Assembly (NCBI RefSeq): GCF_028657195.3
Contig: NZ_JANCPR020000011.1
Location: 124,001 to 188,000, forward strand
Direction of reading: 5' to 3'
DNA length: 64,000 bases
Origin: Streptomyces iconiensis
Lineage (GTDB): Bacteria > Actinomycetota > Actinomycetes > Streptomycetales > Streptomycetaceae
A program made the translations under genes and the position numbers. The notes beneath the pieces are model-generated. The model was not told the origin of the DNA, did no database searches, and worked only from the letters and a program-made list of their open reading frames with translations. Shown here piece by piece: positions 43,150 through 53,018 of this stretch. Every line of letters begins with the position of its first letter. The stretch's first letter is position 1.

Positions 43150-45936
43150 ATGGACAAACGATACGAGATATTCTGCCTCGCTGACAGGTATTTCTATGAA
43201 AGCCCAGAGCGTTTGTCAGTCACCCGCTCCGACGGTTCAGCAGGCGAGCGCGACGACTTCGCCGTCGCGCGGCGGCCCTTACCGGAGGGGTGGCGGGAGA
43301 CACGGTCAGGCGACTGGCTCGAACTGCGTCCAGTAGCAGGTGAGTTCCCCCTCCAGGGCTGGAAGATCCACGCCTCCGCTTGCCTGGGCAACGCCAACAC
43401 CGTCGCCGCCGCCGTCTGGGACCACTGCGTACCGCGCGGCATTCCCTTCAAATTCGTTCCCGAACGCACCCTGCTGTACCTCCGTAACGCCAAATACGCG
43501 GGACGCGGCACGAGCGGAAAATTCGCCACCCTTTACCCGGCCGACGAGGCCCAGCTGGAAAGCGTGCTCAACGAACTCGGCACCGCACTCACGGGAGAGC
43601 CGGGACCGTACATTCTCACGGATCTGCGCTGGGGCGACGGGCCGCTCTACGTGCGCTACGGCGGGTTCGCGCCCCGCTACTGCCTCGACGGCAAGGGCCA
43701 TCTCGTGCCCGCCATCGAGGACGCACGGGGCAACCTGGTGCCCGACCGCAAGGACCCGACGTTCCACATACCCGAGGGGATCGAGCTTCCCGCCTTCCTC
43801 CGGCCGCACCTGGAAGCACGTGGCGCCGCGACGGTCAGCGACCTGCCGTACCGCATCGAACGCGCGCTGCACTTCTCCAACGGCGGCGGCGTGTACGGCG
43901 GAACGGACACCCGCGACGGGCGGCGCGTCGTCCTCAAGGAGGCACGCCCGCACGCCGGGCTCGCCGCCGACGGCGCCGACGCGGTGGCGCGGCTGGAGCG
44001 GGAGAAGACGGCGCTGGACCGCCTGGCGGGGCTGCCTGTCGTACCGGAGGTCCTCGACTGGTTCGTGCTGGACGGGCACAGGTTCCTGGTGATGAACGAG
44101 CTGCCGGGCCAGACACTCAACGCCTTCTTCGCGAAGCGCCACCCCCTGCTGACGGCCGACCCCGACCCCGAGGCCGTCGACCGGCACACGGAGTGGGCCC
44201 TGCGCATCCACCGGATGGTGGAGGAAGCCGTCGAGGCCGTGCACGCACGCGGAGTGGTCTTCAACGACCTGCACATGTTCAACATCATGGTCGCGCCCGA
44301 CGAACAGTCCGTCTCGCTGCTCGACTTCGAGGCAGCGGCACCAGCCGAGGACGATCCCCGGCAGATCGTCGCGCACCCCGGCTTCATCGCGCCGGCCGAC
44401 CGCAGCGGCTACGACATCGACCGCTACGCGCTGGCCTGTCTGCGGCTGGCGCTGTTCGTCCCGATGACCACGCTGCTCGCCGTCGACAGGAGGAAGGCCG
44501 CGCACCTCGCACGGATCGCGGCAACGCAGTTCCCCGGCATCCCGGAGGACTTCCTGCGCGAGGCCGTCGCCACCATCGAGGGCACGGACAGCCGCACAGG
44601 ACAGGCCGCGGACACGGGCGTGCACGCGGACCGGGACACGGACACAGGCCGGGGCTCGGGCGCACGCGGCCACGCGGCTCCGCTGCCGGGGGCCACCCCG
44701 CCCGTGATGCCGGCGGACTGGCCGGCCGCGCGCGACTCGATGGCCGCGGCGATCCTCGCCTCGGCGACCCCCGAACGCGACGACAGGCTCTTCCCCGGCG
44801 ACATCGCCCAGTTCGCCGACGGCGGCGGGCTCGGGCTCGCGCACGGCGCCGCCGGAGTGCTGTACGCGCTCGCCCAGACCGGAGCAGGCCCCTACCCCGA
44901 GGGCGAGGAGTGGCTGCTGCGGCACACCGAACCCCCGCCGCGCGGCGCCCCGTTGGGCCTCTACGACGGACTGCTGGGCGTCGCATGGACGCTGGCCGGG
45001 TTCGGGCACACCAAGCAGGCGCTCTCCCTGGCCGAACGGGTCCTGGACGAGAAGTGGCAGCACCTGGGCTCCTCGCTCCACGACGGCCTCGCGGGACTCG
45101 GCCTCGCCCTCGACCAGCTCGCCGGCACCACGGGTGAGCGGGAGCTGCGCACCCACGCGTGGGAGGCGGCCAGGCTGCTCGCCGACCGGCTCCCCGAAGC
45201 GGACGCGAAGCCCGAGGGACGCGCCGGGCTATTGCACGGCGCCACTGGATCCGCACTGCTGTTCCTGCGCCTGTACGAGCGCTACGGGGACACCGCCCTG
45301 CTCGACCTCGCCGAACGGGCCCTGGAACAGGACCTCTCGCGCTGCGTCCAGGATTCCTCCGGCACCTGGCAGGTGGACGAGGGCACCCGGATCATGCCGT
45401 ACCTGGGCGCGGGCAGCGTCGGCATCGCCATGGTGCTCGACGACTTCCTGCGGCACCGCCCCGGGCACGAGCGCTTCACGCAGATGCGATCGGGCATCCT
45501 GCCCGCCGCCCGTATGCGCTACTACGCGCAACCCGGCCTCTTCCAGGGCCGCGCGGGCATGCTGCTCCACCTCTGCCGGACCCTGACGCCGGGCGTCACG
45601 GGCGAGGACATCGCCACGCAGCTCGACGGGCTCGGCTGGTACGGCATGTCCTACGAGGGGCTGCTGGCGTTCCCCGGTGACCAGATGATGCGGCTGTCCA
45701 TGGACCTGGCGACCGGCACGGCCGGCTGCCTGCTCGCGGCAGGCGCCGCCGCCACAGCCGGCACCGCCGGAGTCACGGCCACGGCCGCGACCAGCACCGA
45801 CACTACGGACGCCAGGGCCGGTGACGGCGGACTCCCGCCCTCGCTGCCCTTCCTCCCGCCGCCGCACGGCGGCCCACAGACCGGTCTCCCGAGCGGGGAC
45901 CGTGACGAAGCACCACCCGCACCACTGTTCCTGTAA
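43150..45936 (+). CDS. amfT: Class III lanthipeptide synthetase (LanKC; AmfT/RamC-like)
   Basis: 928 residues in three parts. The N-terminal lyase-like part (about 1-230) begins YEIFCLADRYFYE and has the family KIHASACLGNA. The Ser/Thr kinase part (about 235-480) has VVLKEARP (Lys), HARGVVFNDLHMFNIMV (catalytic loop) and LLDFEAA (DFG variant usual in this family). The LanC-like cyclase part (about 530-890) lacks the zinc ligands of class I/II enzymes, as is normal for class III. It phosphorylates and eliminates Ser residues of the precursor and forms (methyl)lanthionine/labionin rings. The C-terminal 60 residues are Pro/Gly/Ala-rich. GAGAGGGGAAA precedes ATG. It heads the operon with the precursor and two transporters. 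Confidence 0.95.
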   Translation: MDKRYEIFCLADRYFYESPERLSVTRSDGSAGERDDFAVARRPLPEGWRETRSGDWLELRPVAGEFPLQGWKIHASACLGNANTVAAAVWDHCVPRGIPFKFVPERTLLYLRNAKYAGRGTSGKFATLYPADEAQLESVLNELGTALTGEPGPYILTDLRWGDGPLYVRYGGFAPRYCLDGKGHLVPAIEDARGNLVPDRKDPTFHIPEGIELPAFLRPHLEARGAATVSDLPYRIERALHFSNGGGVYGGTDTRDGRRVVLKEARPHAGLAADGADAVARLEREKTALDRLAGLPVVPEVLDWFVLDGHRFLVMNELPGQTLNAFFAKRHPLLTADPDPEAVDRHTEWALRIHRMVEEAVEAVHARGVVFNDLHMFNIMVAPDEQSVSLLDFEAAAPAEDDPRQIVAHPGFIAPADRSGYDIDRYALACLRLALFVPMTTLLAVDRRKAAHLARIAATQFPGIPEDFLREAVATIEGTDSRTGQAADTGVHADRDTDTGRGSGARGHAAPLPGATPPVMPADWPAARDSMAAAILASATPERDDRLFPGDIAQFADGGGLGLAHGAAGVLYALAQTGAGPYPEGEEWLLRHTEPPPRGAPLGLYDGLLGVAWTLAGFGHTKQALSLAERVLDEKWQHLGSSLHDGLAGLGLALDQLAGTTGERELRTHAWEAARLLADRLPEADAKPEGRAGLLHGATGSALLFLRLYERYGDTALLDLAERALEQDLSRCVQDSSGTWQVDEGTRIMPYLGAGSVGIAMVLDDFLRHRPGHERFTQMRSGILPAARMRYYAQPGLFQGRAGMLLHLCRTLTPGVTGEDIATQLDGLGWYGMSYEGLLAFPGDQMMRLSMDLATGTAGCLLAAGAAATAGTAGVTATAATSTDTTDARAGDGGLPPSLPFLPPPHGGPQTGLPSGDRDEAPPAPLFL

Positions 45937-45967
45937 CTGCCCATGAACGCGACGGAAGGAAGACACC

Positions 45968-46099
45968 ATGGCACTTCTCGACCTGCAGACCCTGGAGCCC
46001 GAGGAGACCACCAGCGGCGGCGGGGGCGGCGACGTCAGCAGCGCCAGCCTGCTCCTCTGCGACAAGCACAGCTCCCACAGCACCCTGCTGTGCCTGTGA
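45968..46099 (+). CDS. amfS: SapB/AmfS-type lanthipeptide precursor (43 residues)
   Basis: A short gene between the synthetase and transporters. The leader begins MALLDLQTLE, matching the conserved LxDLQ motif of RamS/AmfS. The core carries two S-x2-S-x3-C motifs, S24/S27/C31 (SSASLLLC) and S35/S38/C42 (SSHSTLLC), the same two-ring plan as SapB, which is a surfactant morphogen for aerial hyphae. The leader/core junction has five consecutive Gly (GGGGGD), and the second ring contains His, both unlike the SapB I recall. GGAAGGAAG lies 5 bases upstream of ATG. Confidence 0.93.
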   Translation: MALLDLQTLEPEETTSGGGGGDVSSASLLLCDKHSSHSTLLCL

Positions 46100-46103
46100 C
46101 CAG

Positions 46104-47975
46104 GTGAAGCAGCTGAACGGCTCTTCCGGGCGGGGCACGTCCCCCGCCCGGGAGGGCCCACCTTCCGTGAGCGCCCGGCGCGGCGCCGACCGGCTGCTTC
46201 TCGCGGCGTGCGGGCACGGTGCCCTGCGCGCCGCCGTCCTGTGTCTCGCCGCCACCGCCTCGGCGGGCGCCGCGCTCGCGCTGCCGGCCGCGCTCGGCAA
46301 GACCCTCGACCTGCTGCTGGCAGGCGCAGCCGCTGGGCCCTGGCTCGCACTGTGCGCGGGGCTCATGGGCGCGCTGGTCCTGCTGGACGCGGTGGACACC
46401 GTGCTGACCGGCACCCTCAACTCCCGTACCACCGCCTGGCTGCGCACGTGCCTGCTCGGGCACGTGCTGGCGCTCGGCCCCGCGCGCGCCGGTGGCTTCG
46501 GTCACGGCGACCTCGTCACCCGCTGCACCGGCAACGCGGCGCACGCGGGCACGGGCCCCTCAGCCGCCGCCTCGGCACTCGCCGCACTGGTGACGCCGGT
46601 GGGCGGCCTCGTGGCGCTCGCACTGCTGGACCTGCGGCTCGCCGCCGTCTTCCTCGCCGGCACACCGGCGCTCTATCTGCTGCTGCGCGCCTTCTCCCGT
46701 ACGTCGTCCGACTGCGTCACGCGCTACCAGGAAGCACAGGCGCGGATCGCCGGACGCCTGGTGGAGGCGCTGGGCGGCGCCCGTACGATCGCGGCTGCCG
46801 GCATCAGGGAGCGTGAACGGGCCCGCGTACTGGAGCCGTTGGGTGAACTGGGCGAGCACGGGCACCGCATGTGGCGGGTACAGGGGCGTGCCACCGGGCA
46901 GGCCGCCGTGCTGGTGCCGCTGCTCCAGCTCGCCGTCGTCGCCGTCGGCGGGCTGCTGCTGACGGCTGGACAACTGAGCGTGGGCGGGCTGGTCGCCGCC
47001 GGGGCCTACGCGGCGCTGGCCGCCGGTATCGGCACGCTCGTCGGGCAGCTCAACGCGCTCGTGCGCGGCCACGCGGCGGCCCGCAGGCTCTCCGGGGTCC
47101 TGGACGTGCCCGCTCCCGTGTACGGCGAGGCGCGCGCCGCGCATGCGGGGCGGGCCGAACAGGGCGCCGCGCGGCTGGAGTTGCGCGGCGTACGTGCCTC
47201 GCGGGGCGGGCGTGAGGTGCTGCGCGGCGTGGACCTGACCGTACCCGCGGGCGCCACGGTCGCCGTCGTCGGCCGCTCGGGCGCGGGCAAGTCGCTGCTG
47301 GCCGCGCTCGCCGGACGGCTCGCCGAGCCGGAGGCGGGCAGCGTACTGCTGGACGGTGCGGACCTGGCGAGCCTCGACCGCGCGGAGCTGCGGCGCGCGG
47401 TCGGCTACGCCTTCGAGCGCCCCGTGCTGTTCGGCGGCACGGTCGGCGAGGCCATCGCCGCCGGGATACCCGGCGGCGAGCAGCGCACGGCCTCGGCGCG
47501 CGCCGCACGGGTGGCCGGGGCCGCACGCGCGGCGCGCGCCGACGGGTTCGTCCGCACGCTGCCCCGGGGCTACGACACGCCCTGCGAGGAGGCGCCGCTG
47601 TCCGGCGGAGAGGTCCAGCGGCTCGGCCTGGCGCGTGCCTTCGCGCACCGCGGGCGGCTGCTGATCCTGGACGACGCGACCTCCAGCCTCGATACGGTGA
47701 CCGAACTCCAGGTCACCCGGGCCCTGTTGGGCGAAGGAGACCGGACCGGAACTCGGGCCGGCACCCGGCTGGTGGTGGCGCACCGGGCCTCGACCGCCGC
47801 GCGCGCCGATCTGACCGCCTGGCTGGAGGACGGACGCGTCCGCGCGCTGGCACCGCACGACGACCTGTGGGAACTGCCCGCCTACCGCGCCCTGTTCGGC
47901 TCGGGGCCCCGCTCGGAGTTCGACCCGGATCCCGACCCGCGGTCCGGCTCTGGCGAGGAGATCGCCGGTGGCTGA
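46104..47975 (+). CDS. amfB: ABC exporter half-transporter (AmfB/RamA-like)
   Basis: 623 residues, membrane domain (about 30-320, six helices) fused to an ATPase: Walker A GRSGAGKS (about 398), signature LSGGEVQR, Walker B LLILDDATSSLD and H-loop VVAHRAS. It exports or anchors the lanthipeptide with the next gene as a heterodimer. GTG 46104 lies 4 bases after the precursor stop; GTG 46167 has a better GGGAGGG site and is a real alternative. The 8-base overlap with the next gene indicates coupling. Confidence 0.9.
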   Translation: MKQLNGSSGRGTSPAREGPPSVSARRGADRLLLAACGHGALRAAVLCLAATASAGAALALPAALGKTLDLLLAGAAAGPWLALCAGLMGALVLLDAVDTVLTGTLNSRTTAWLRTCLLGHVLALGPARAGGFGHGDLVTRCTGNAAHAGTGPSAAASALAALVTPVGGLVALALLDLRLAAVFLAGTPALYLLLRAFSRTSSDCVTRYQEAQARIAGRLVEALGGARTIAAAGIRERERARVLEPLGELGEHGHRMWRVQGRATGQAAVLVPLLQLAVVAVGGLLLTAGQLSVGGLVAAGAYAALAAGIGTLVGQLNALVRGHAAARRLSGVLDVPAPVYGEARAAHAGRAEQGAARLELRGVRASRGGREVLRGVDLTVPAGATVAVVGRSGAGKSLLAALAGRLAEPEAGSVLLDGADLASLDRAELRRAVGYAFERPVLFGGTVGEAIAAGIPGGEQRTASARAARVAGAARAARADGFVRTLPRGYDTPCEEAPLSGGEVQRLGLARAFAHRGRLLILDDATSSLDTVTELQVTRALLGEGDRTGTRAGTRLVVAHRASTAARADLTAWLEDGRVRALAPHDDLWELPAYRALFGSGPRSEFDPDPDPRSGSGEEIAGG

Positions 47976-49752
47976 TCACGGCGGCGGTGACGGCAGGCGG
48001 GGGCTGGTCGCTGCGGGGACACGCTTCCTGCTGCGGCGGCCACGGGTGCTGGTGGCGCTGGCGGGCTGGTCGGTACTGGAGGCCGCGCACACCTTCGCGC
48101 TGGGCTTCGCGCTCGCCCGCGCCCTCGACGACGGCTTCCTCAGGGGCCGCCCGGCCGTCGGCCTGTGGTGGCTGGCAGCGGCGGTCTGCGGGCTACTGGC
48201 CGGCGCGCTGGGAACCAGCCGCGTGTACCGGTCGGTCGCCGCACTGACCGAACCCCTGCGGGACGCGCTGGTGCGCCGCGTGGTCGGGCGCGGCCTGTAC
48301 GAGGCCGTGGCGGGCGGCAACACCCCCTCGGGCGCCGCGCGTGCGGGCTCGTCCTCCGTCGTCTCCCGGCTCACCCACCAGGTCGAGATCGCACGGGACA
48401 GCTTCGCCGGGCTGGTGATGGTGTCCCGCTCGTTCGTGTTCACGGCGGTCGGCGCCCTGGCGGGGCTCTTCCTGCTGGCCCCCGCGCTACTGGTGGTCGT
48501 ACTGCCGCCGCTGGCCGCAGGACTGGCCGTGTTCGCGCTGACGCTGCGGCCCCTGGCACGACGGCAGCGGATGTTCCTGGAGGCGGACGAGGAGCTGGCG
48601 GGCGAGGTGGGCCGTACGTTCGCGGCGCTGCGCGACGTGACGGCCTGCGGCGCCGAGGAACGCGTACGGCGTACGGGGCTGCTGCGGATCGAGACGGAGC
48701 GGCGGGCCGCCGACGCGCTCGCCCGCTGGAGCGTCTTCCGCGCGCTCGCGCTCGGCCTGGGCGGACGGCTCCCGGTCGTACTGCTGCTGGTGATGGCGCC
48801 GTGGCTGCTGGCGCGCGGGGTGACGGCCGGCGCGCTGGCCGGGGCACTGACCTATCTGACGCAGGCGCTGCTGCCCGCGCTGCAGAGCCTCGTGCACGGA
48901 CTGGGCGGCGCGGGTGCCCGCCTCGCCGTCGTGATCGGCAGGCTGCGCGAGGAGCCACAGCCCGGCGCCGCACTCCCCCGCGCCCAGGCCACCCCCGGCA
49001 CCCCGCCGCCGACACACGCGCCGGAACCGGAACCGGTGCACCCCGCACTCGAACTGCGCGGGGTCACCTTCGCGTACGGACCCGGGGCCGAACCCGTGCT
49101 GCGGGGGCTGGATCTCGTCCTCCCGTCCGACGGGCACCTGACGGTCGTCGGCCCCAGCGGTGCGGGCAAGTCCACGCTCGCGCTGCTCGTCGCCGGTCTG
49201 CTGGCCCCCACGGCGGGGACGGTACGGGTCGGCGGGGAACCACCCACCTCCGTGGAGCGCAGAGTTCTGATCCCGCAGGAGGCGTACGTCTTCTCGGGGA
49301 GCGTGCGGGACAACCTCGGCTGCCTGCTGCCCGCCGGCGGTTCAGCGACGGACCAGCGGATGCTTGCCGCGCTGGAGGCGGTCGGCGCCGGTGAGTTGGT
49401 GCGGCGCCTCGGCGGTCTGCGCGCGATCGTCGAGCCCCGGGCGCTCTCCTCCGGCGAGCGGCAACTGCTCGCGCTGGCACGCGCGTACCTCACCCCGGCA
49501 CCGCTGGTGCTGCTGGACGAGGCGGGCAGCCAGCTGGACCCGGCAGCCGAGGAGCGGGCCGAGCACGCCTTCGCACGGCGCCCCGGCGCACTGGTCGTGG
49601 TCGCGCACCGCATCAGTTCGGCACTTCGCGCCGACAGCGTCCTGGTGCTGGACGGCGTACGGACCCGCTGCGGCACCCACGCGGAACTGCTGGAGCACTC
49701 ACCCCTCTACCGCGACCTCACCGCGCACTGGGTCCCGGGCCCGCGCCGCTGA
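47968..49752 (+). CDS. amfA: ABC exporter half-transporter (AmfA/RamB-like)
   Basis: 594 residues with six N-terminal helices and an ATPase: Walker A GPSGAGKST, Q-loop IPQEAYVFSG, LSSGERQLLALAR (variant signature), Walker B LVLLDEAGSQLD and VVAHRIS. The LSSGE instead of LSGGQ and the EAGSQLD box point to one of the two ATP sites being the typical weaker one of heterodimeric exporters. It partners the preceding protein. GTG 47968 overlaps the previous stop. Confidence 0.9.
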   Translation: MADHGGGDGRRGLVAAGTRFLLRRPRVLVALAGWSVLEAAHTFALGFALARALDDGFLRGRPAVGLWWLAAAVCGLLAGALGTSRVYRSVAALTEPLRDALVRRVVGRGLYEAVAGGNTPSGAARAGSSSVVSRLTHQVEIARDSFAGLVMVSRSFVFTAVGALAGLFLLAPALLVVVLPPLAAGLAVFALTLRPLARRQRMFLEADEELAGEVGRTFAALRDVTACGAEERVRRTGLLRIETERRAADALARWSVFRALALGLGGRLPVVLLLVMAPWLLARGVTAGALAGALTYLTQALLPALQSLVHGLGGAGARLAVVIGRLREEPQPGAALPRAQATPGTPPPTHAPEPEPVHPALELRGVTFAYGPGAEPVLRGLDLVLPSDGHLTVVGPSGAGKSTLALLVAGLLAPTAGTVRVGGEPPTSVERRVLIPQEAYVFSGSVRDNLGCLLPAGGSATDQRMLAALEAVGAGELVRRLGGLRAIVEPRALSSGERQLLALARAYLTPAPLVLLDEAGSQLDPAAEERAEHAFARRPGALVVVAHRISSALRADSVLVLDGVRTRCGTHAELLEHSPLYRDLTAHWVPGPRR

Positions 49753-49863
49753 CGCCGACACCGCGCCCCGCGGCCCACCGTCCTGCGGCCCCCGTCTCCC
49801 CCACCGCCCGTCGCACCGGCCTATCCTGGCCACCGCCGGACGCGCCGGTCGCGCACGTACCGC

Positions 49864-50463
49864 TCACAGCCATCCGGCGCCCTGGGAGATGCGTATGGCA
49901 TCCACGCGGTTGCGGGCGCCTGTCTTGCGGGTGATGGCGGACATGTAGTTGCGCACCGTTCCGGCCGACAGGCCCAGCCTGCGGGCGATCTCCGCGACCG
50001 AGGCGCCCTCGGCCACCGCTGAAAGTACACCCAACTCCCGCTCGCTCAACGGCACTTCGGACGCCTTGAGCAGCGTACTCGCGAGCGCGTTGTCGACAAA
50101 GCGCTCTCCCTCCGCGACCCTGCGGATACCGGTCAGCAGCAGTTCGGGCAGGGCGTCCTTGCAGACGAATCCCCTGGCCCCCGCGTCCAGGGCCCGCCGC
50201 AGCGCGCCCGGGCTGTTCTGGCTGACCAGCACGAGCAGCCGCAACGAGGTACCACGCACCGAAGGGCCCGCCAGCTCGCGCAGCGGTGTCCTGCCCGCGT
50301 GATCAGCGTCGACGACACAGACGTCCGTACCGGACGACGAGGCCAGATGTAGCGCCTCCCGCCAGGGCGCCACTTCTATGGCCATGTCGTGCGCCCTGTC
50401 GACCAGTGCGGCCAGGGCGTACCTGAGAATCCGCACATCGTGCACCAGAAGTACCCGGATCAC
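49864..50463 (-). CDS. amfR: Orphan LuxR-type response regulator (AmfR/RamR-like)
   Basis: 199 residues from GTG 50463, chosen because RamR homologues start with (M/V)IRVLLVHD and GGGGGA lies 6 bases upstream. The receiver domain holds Asp52 (VVDADH) and the Lys of FVCKD; the LuxR HTH is LSERELGVLSAVAEGASVAEIARRL. It activates the amf/ram operon in related species and converges on amfA here. No sensor kinase neighbour is present, as usual for this family. Confidence 0.9.
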   Translation of the reverse strand: MIRVLLVHDVRILRYALAALVDRAHDMAIEVAPWREALHLASSSGTDVCVVDADHAGRTPLRELAGPSVRGTSLRLLVLVSQNSPGALRRALDAGARGFVCKDALPELLLTGIRRVAEGERFVDNALASTLLKASEVPLSERELGVLSAVAEGASVAEIARRLGLSAGTVRNYMSAITRKTGARNRVDAIRISQGAGWL

Positions 50464-50765
50464 GCTCGTTCCCCCTCGCCCCATGACCTCGACGCGTGAC
50501 AGGCGCAGCTCAATACATACAAGCTCGGGGGAACGAAGAGACCAGTAGATTCAGCCATGCCGGAACTCGACTGAAATCAAAGGACATTCGTTGGGTTATG
50601 GCACCTAGAACGATCGAATGAAGTCCATACGCGCTCGTTTTCCTTCGCACGCTCTGAGAAGCAACGCGCTTCCGGATACGCCGGAATCCCAGCGCGGGCC
50701 GGTCCCGGACGTATCCGCACCGCGCTCGACCCCGCCGACGACCGCGGCGGCGTGCGCCTGCCGGG
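50464..50765. other. Intergenic, AT-rich in the middle
   Basis: About 300 bases with no gene. The segment 50500-50650 is clearly AT-richer than its surroundings (ATCAAAGGACATTCG and CGATCGAATGAAG) and presumably holds the promoter of the orphan regulator. Confidence 0.5.
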
Positions 50766-51224
50766 TCATGGTGTGAGGGGTTCCAGCACCTGTTTGTGGG
50801 TGTGCTGGTAGATCACGGAGGCGCGGAAACCCACGACTTCACGGCGCTCGGTGAACTTGTCCATCAGGAAGCCGTGGAGGTAGTCGACGCTGGGCACGGA
50901 GACGTGCACGATCATGTCGTCGCCGCCGGTGACGACATAGACCGCGTTCACCTCGGGCAGTCCGGCGGCATAGGTCTTGAACGCCTCGATGACCGCCCGG
51001 CTGAGGGGCCGGATCTGGAAGTGGACGAGCACCTGGACGTGCCGGTTCAGGGCCGCGGGGTCGACCGCGGCGTGGTAGCCGGTAATGACCCCGCGAGCGC
51101 GCAGCGCGCGGATGCGTTCGAGGCAGGTCGAAGGGGCGACGCCGAGGGTGCGGGCCAGATCGCGGTTGGTCTGCCGCGCATCGCGCTGCAGATGCCGGAC
51201 GATCGCCGAATCAAGTTCGTCCAT
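50766..51224 (-). CDS. Lrp/AsnC-family regulator
   Basis: 152 residues. N-terminal HTH (LDSAIVRHLQRDARQTNRDLARTLGVAPSTCLERIRALR) and C-terminal RAM/AsnC domain (GVITGYHAAVD, VTGGDDMIVHVSVPSVDYLHGF). These sense amino acids as octamers. ATG 51222-51224 begins MDELDSAIVR, the normal start of this family. It is divergent from the amino-acid dehydrogenase gene, which it likely regulates through the 78-base gap. Confidence 0.92.
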   Translation of the reverse strand: MDELDSAIVRHLQRDARQTNRDLARTLGVAPSTCLERIRALRARGVITGYHAAVDPAALNRHVQVLVHFQIRPLSRAVIEAFKTYAAGLPEVNAVYVVTGGDDMIVHVSVPSVDYLHGFLMDKFTERREVVGFRASVIYQHTHKQVLEPLTP

Positions 51225-51302
51225 ACGGCGAGTATGGCCGCCGTACCGAATTCTGTTCGGGCGAGGGCCGGGAGCCTCGCCCGAGCGGCTAGCTTCAGCG
51301 CC

Positions 51303-52385
51303 ATGACCGCAACACTGGAACAAGCCCTGGCCCTCAACACCCCTGATTCCTCCCCCGAGTTGGTGCAGATCGTACGAGGCCGCCGCAGCGGCCTCCCGAT
51401 CAGCGTCGCGATCCACTCGACCGCTCTGGGACCCGCCGCGGGCGGGTGCCGGATCGCTCACTACCCCGACCCGGCCGCAGCGGTCGCCGACGCGCGGCGG
51501 CTGGCGGTTGCGATGACCGAGAAGAACGCGCTGGCCAGCCTGGACCACGGCGGCGGGAAGGCGGTCGTCGCGCTGCCGAGCCCCGACCGCCCGTCCGGCA
51601 CCGGGCGTACGGCGCTGCTCCACGACCTCGGCGACATCGTCGAAGCGCTCGGTGGCCGCTACATCACGGGGCCCGACGTGGGCAGCGGCCCGCCCGACAT
51701 GGCCGTGATCGGCGAGCGCACCACACATGTCTCCTGCCGGCCGGTCGAGGACGGCGGCAGCGGCGACTCCTCCCTCCACACGGCGCGCGGCACCCTCGCG
51801 GCGCTGGGCGCCGTGGCCAAGGAGACCTACGGCTCACCCCGACTCGCCGGCCTGACCTTCGGGGTGATCGGCCTCGGCGCTGTCGGCGCCCATGTGGCCC
51901 GGCTGCTGGCACAGGCGGGCGCGCGGCTCGTGGTGACCGACGTCGACCCGGCCACCCGCGGCCTGGCCGACGAGCTGGACGCGACCTGGGTGCGCCCGGA
52001 CGACGTGCTCTCCGCGGAGGTCGACATCCTGGTACCGGCCGCGCTCGGCGGCCTGTTGACCGCCCGCACGGTGCCGCTGCTGCGGTGCGCCGCCATCGCG
52101 GGCCCGGCCAACAACCAGCTCGACGAACCGGCCACCGGCCGCCTCCTCGCGGCACGGGGCATCCTCTGGGCACCCGATGTCCTCGTCAGCTCCGGAGGAG
52201 TCATCCACGCCACAGGTGTCGAACTGCGCCAGGAATCCGAGGAACAGCTGACCGAGCGCATCGACGGCATCGCGGCCACCCTCCGCCAGGTCTTCCACAC
52301 GGCCAGGACCCGGCGGACCACACCCGCGCTCGCGGCGAGACAGCTCGCCGGACAGCGGATCCGCGCGACGCGGCGGGAGGGCTGA
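51303..52385 (+). CDS. Glu/Leu/Phe/Val dehydrogenase (branched-chain/phenylalanine type)
   Basis: 360 residues. The substrate domain has GPAAGGCRI, and MTEKNALASLDHGGGKAVV holding the catalytic lysines; GRYITGPDVG and a Rossmann fold (VIGLGAVGAHVARLLAQAG) bind NAD. It oxidatively deaminates amino acids such as Val or Leu to oxo acids, giving acyl-CoA precursors. ATG 51303 has no strong SD and lies 78 bases from the Lrp start. VOC protein gene follows by 3 bases. It resembles Streptomyces valine dehydrogenase, but the PEDGG region is longer. Confidence 0.9.
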   Translation: MTATLEQALALNTPDSSPELVQIVRGRRSGLPISVAIHSTALGPAAGGCRIAHYPDPAAAVADARRLAVAMTEKNALASLDHGGGKAVVALPSPDRPSGTGRTALLHDLGDIVEALGGRYITGPDVGSGPPDMAVIGERTTHVSCRPVEDGGSGDSSLHTARGTLAALGAVAKETYGSPRLAGLTFGVIGLGAVGAHVARLLAQAGARLVVTDVDPATRGLADELDATWVRPDDVLSAEVDILVPAALGGLLTARTVPLLRCAAIAGPANNQLDEPATGRLLAARGILWAPDVLVSSGGVIHATGVELRQESEEQLTERIDGIAATLRQVFHTARTRRTTPALAARQLAGQRIRATRREG

Positions 52386-52388
52386 GCC

Positions 52389-52742
52389 ATGGCCAACCGC
52401 TGGGTCGGAGTGACCGTCGACTGCGTCGACGTGGAGCGGGTCGCGGACTTCTGGAGCGTACTGCTGGACCGCCCGCGAGGGCCTTCCAGTCCCGGCTGGG
52501 TCTACCTCGGCCATCTCGACGACCCGCAGCCACGCCTCGTCTTCCAGCCGGTGACCGAGCCGAACCGCGGCAAGGTGCGCCTGCACCTCGATGTGGCGGT
52601 CGACGACATCGACCAGGGCATCGCCCATGTCACAGCGCTCGGTGGCCGGTTCACCGGCGAACGGCACGACTACGACGAGGGCGTTGTCGTCGTCATGACC
52701 GACCCCGAGGAGCACGCCTTCTGCCTCGTCCAGTACTACTGA
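52389..52742 (+). CDS. VOC (glyoxalase/bleomycin-resistance fold) protein
   Basis: 117 residues with the repeated beta-alpha-beta-beta-beta fold: VTVDCVDVERVADFWSVLLDRP, LHLDVAVDDIDQGIAHVTALGG and DPEEHAFCLVQ. Metal ligands typical of the fold (His, Glu) are present (LHLDV, EHAFCL). The ribosome site GGGAGGG overlaps the end of the dehydrogenase gene, so the pair is an operon. Its reaction is unknown. Confidence 0.85.
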   Translation: MANRWVGVTVDCVDVERVADFWSVLLDRPRGPSSPGWVYLGHLDDPQPRLVFQPVTEPNRGKVRLHLDVAVDDIDQGIAHVTALGGRFTGERHDYDEGVVVVMTDPEEHAFCLVQYY

Positions 52743-53018
52743 CCTGCTGAATCGGGCCGCGTCAACCGCTTGATCGGGCCGCGTCGGTGAACTCGTCGAG
52801 CTCCGCCTCGCCCAGGGGACGCAGCCGGTCCCCTCCGGGGCGCAGTGGTCCAGTACGTCGGCCACGCCGGTGTCCGGCCACCGTCCGCCGTCCGCCCGAG
52901 GGCGGGGCTGCCCTCGTCATGGCGCGGACGGCGACGACAATGGCGAGGGCGGCGAAGGGAAAGATCTGCCTGCCCTGCCGCTGTGACGCCTTACTCCCCC
53001 TCACCACCGGAGGACCTG

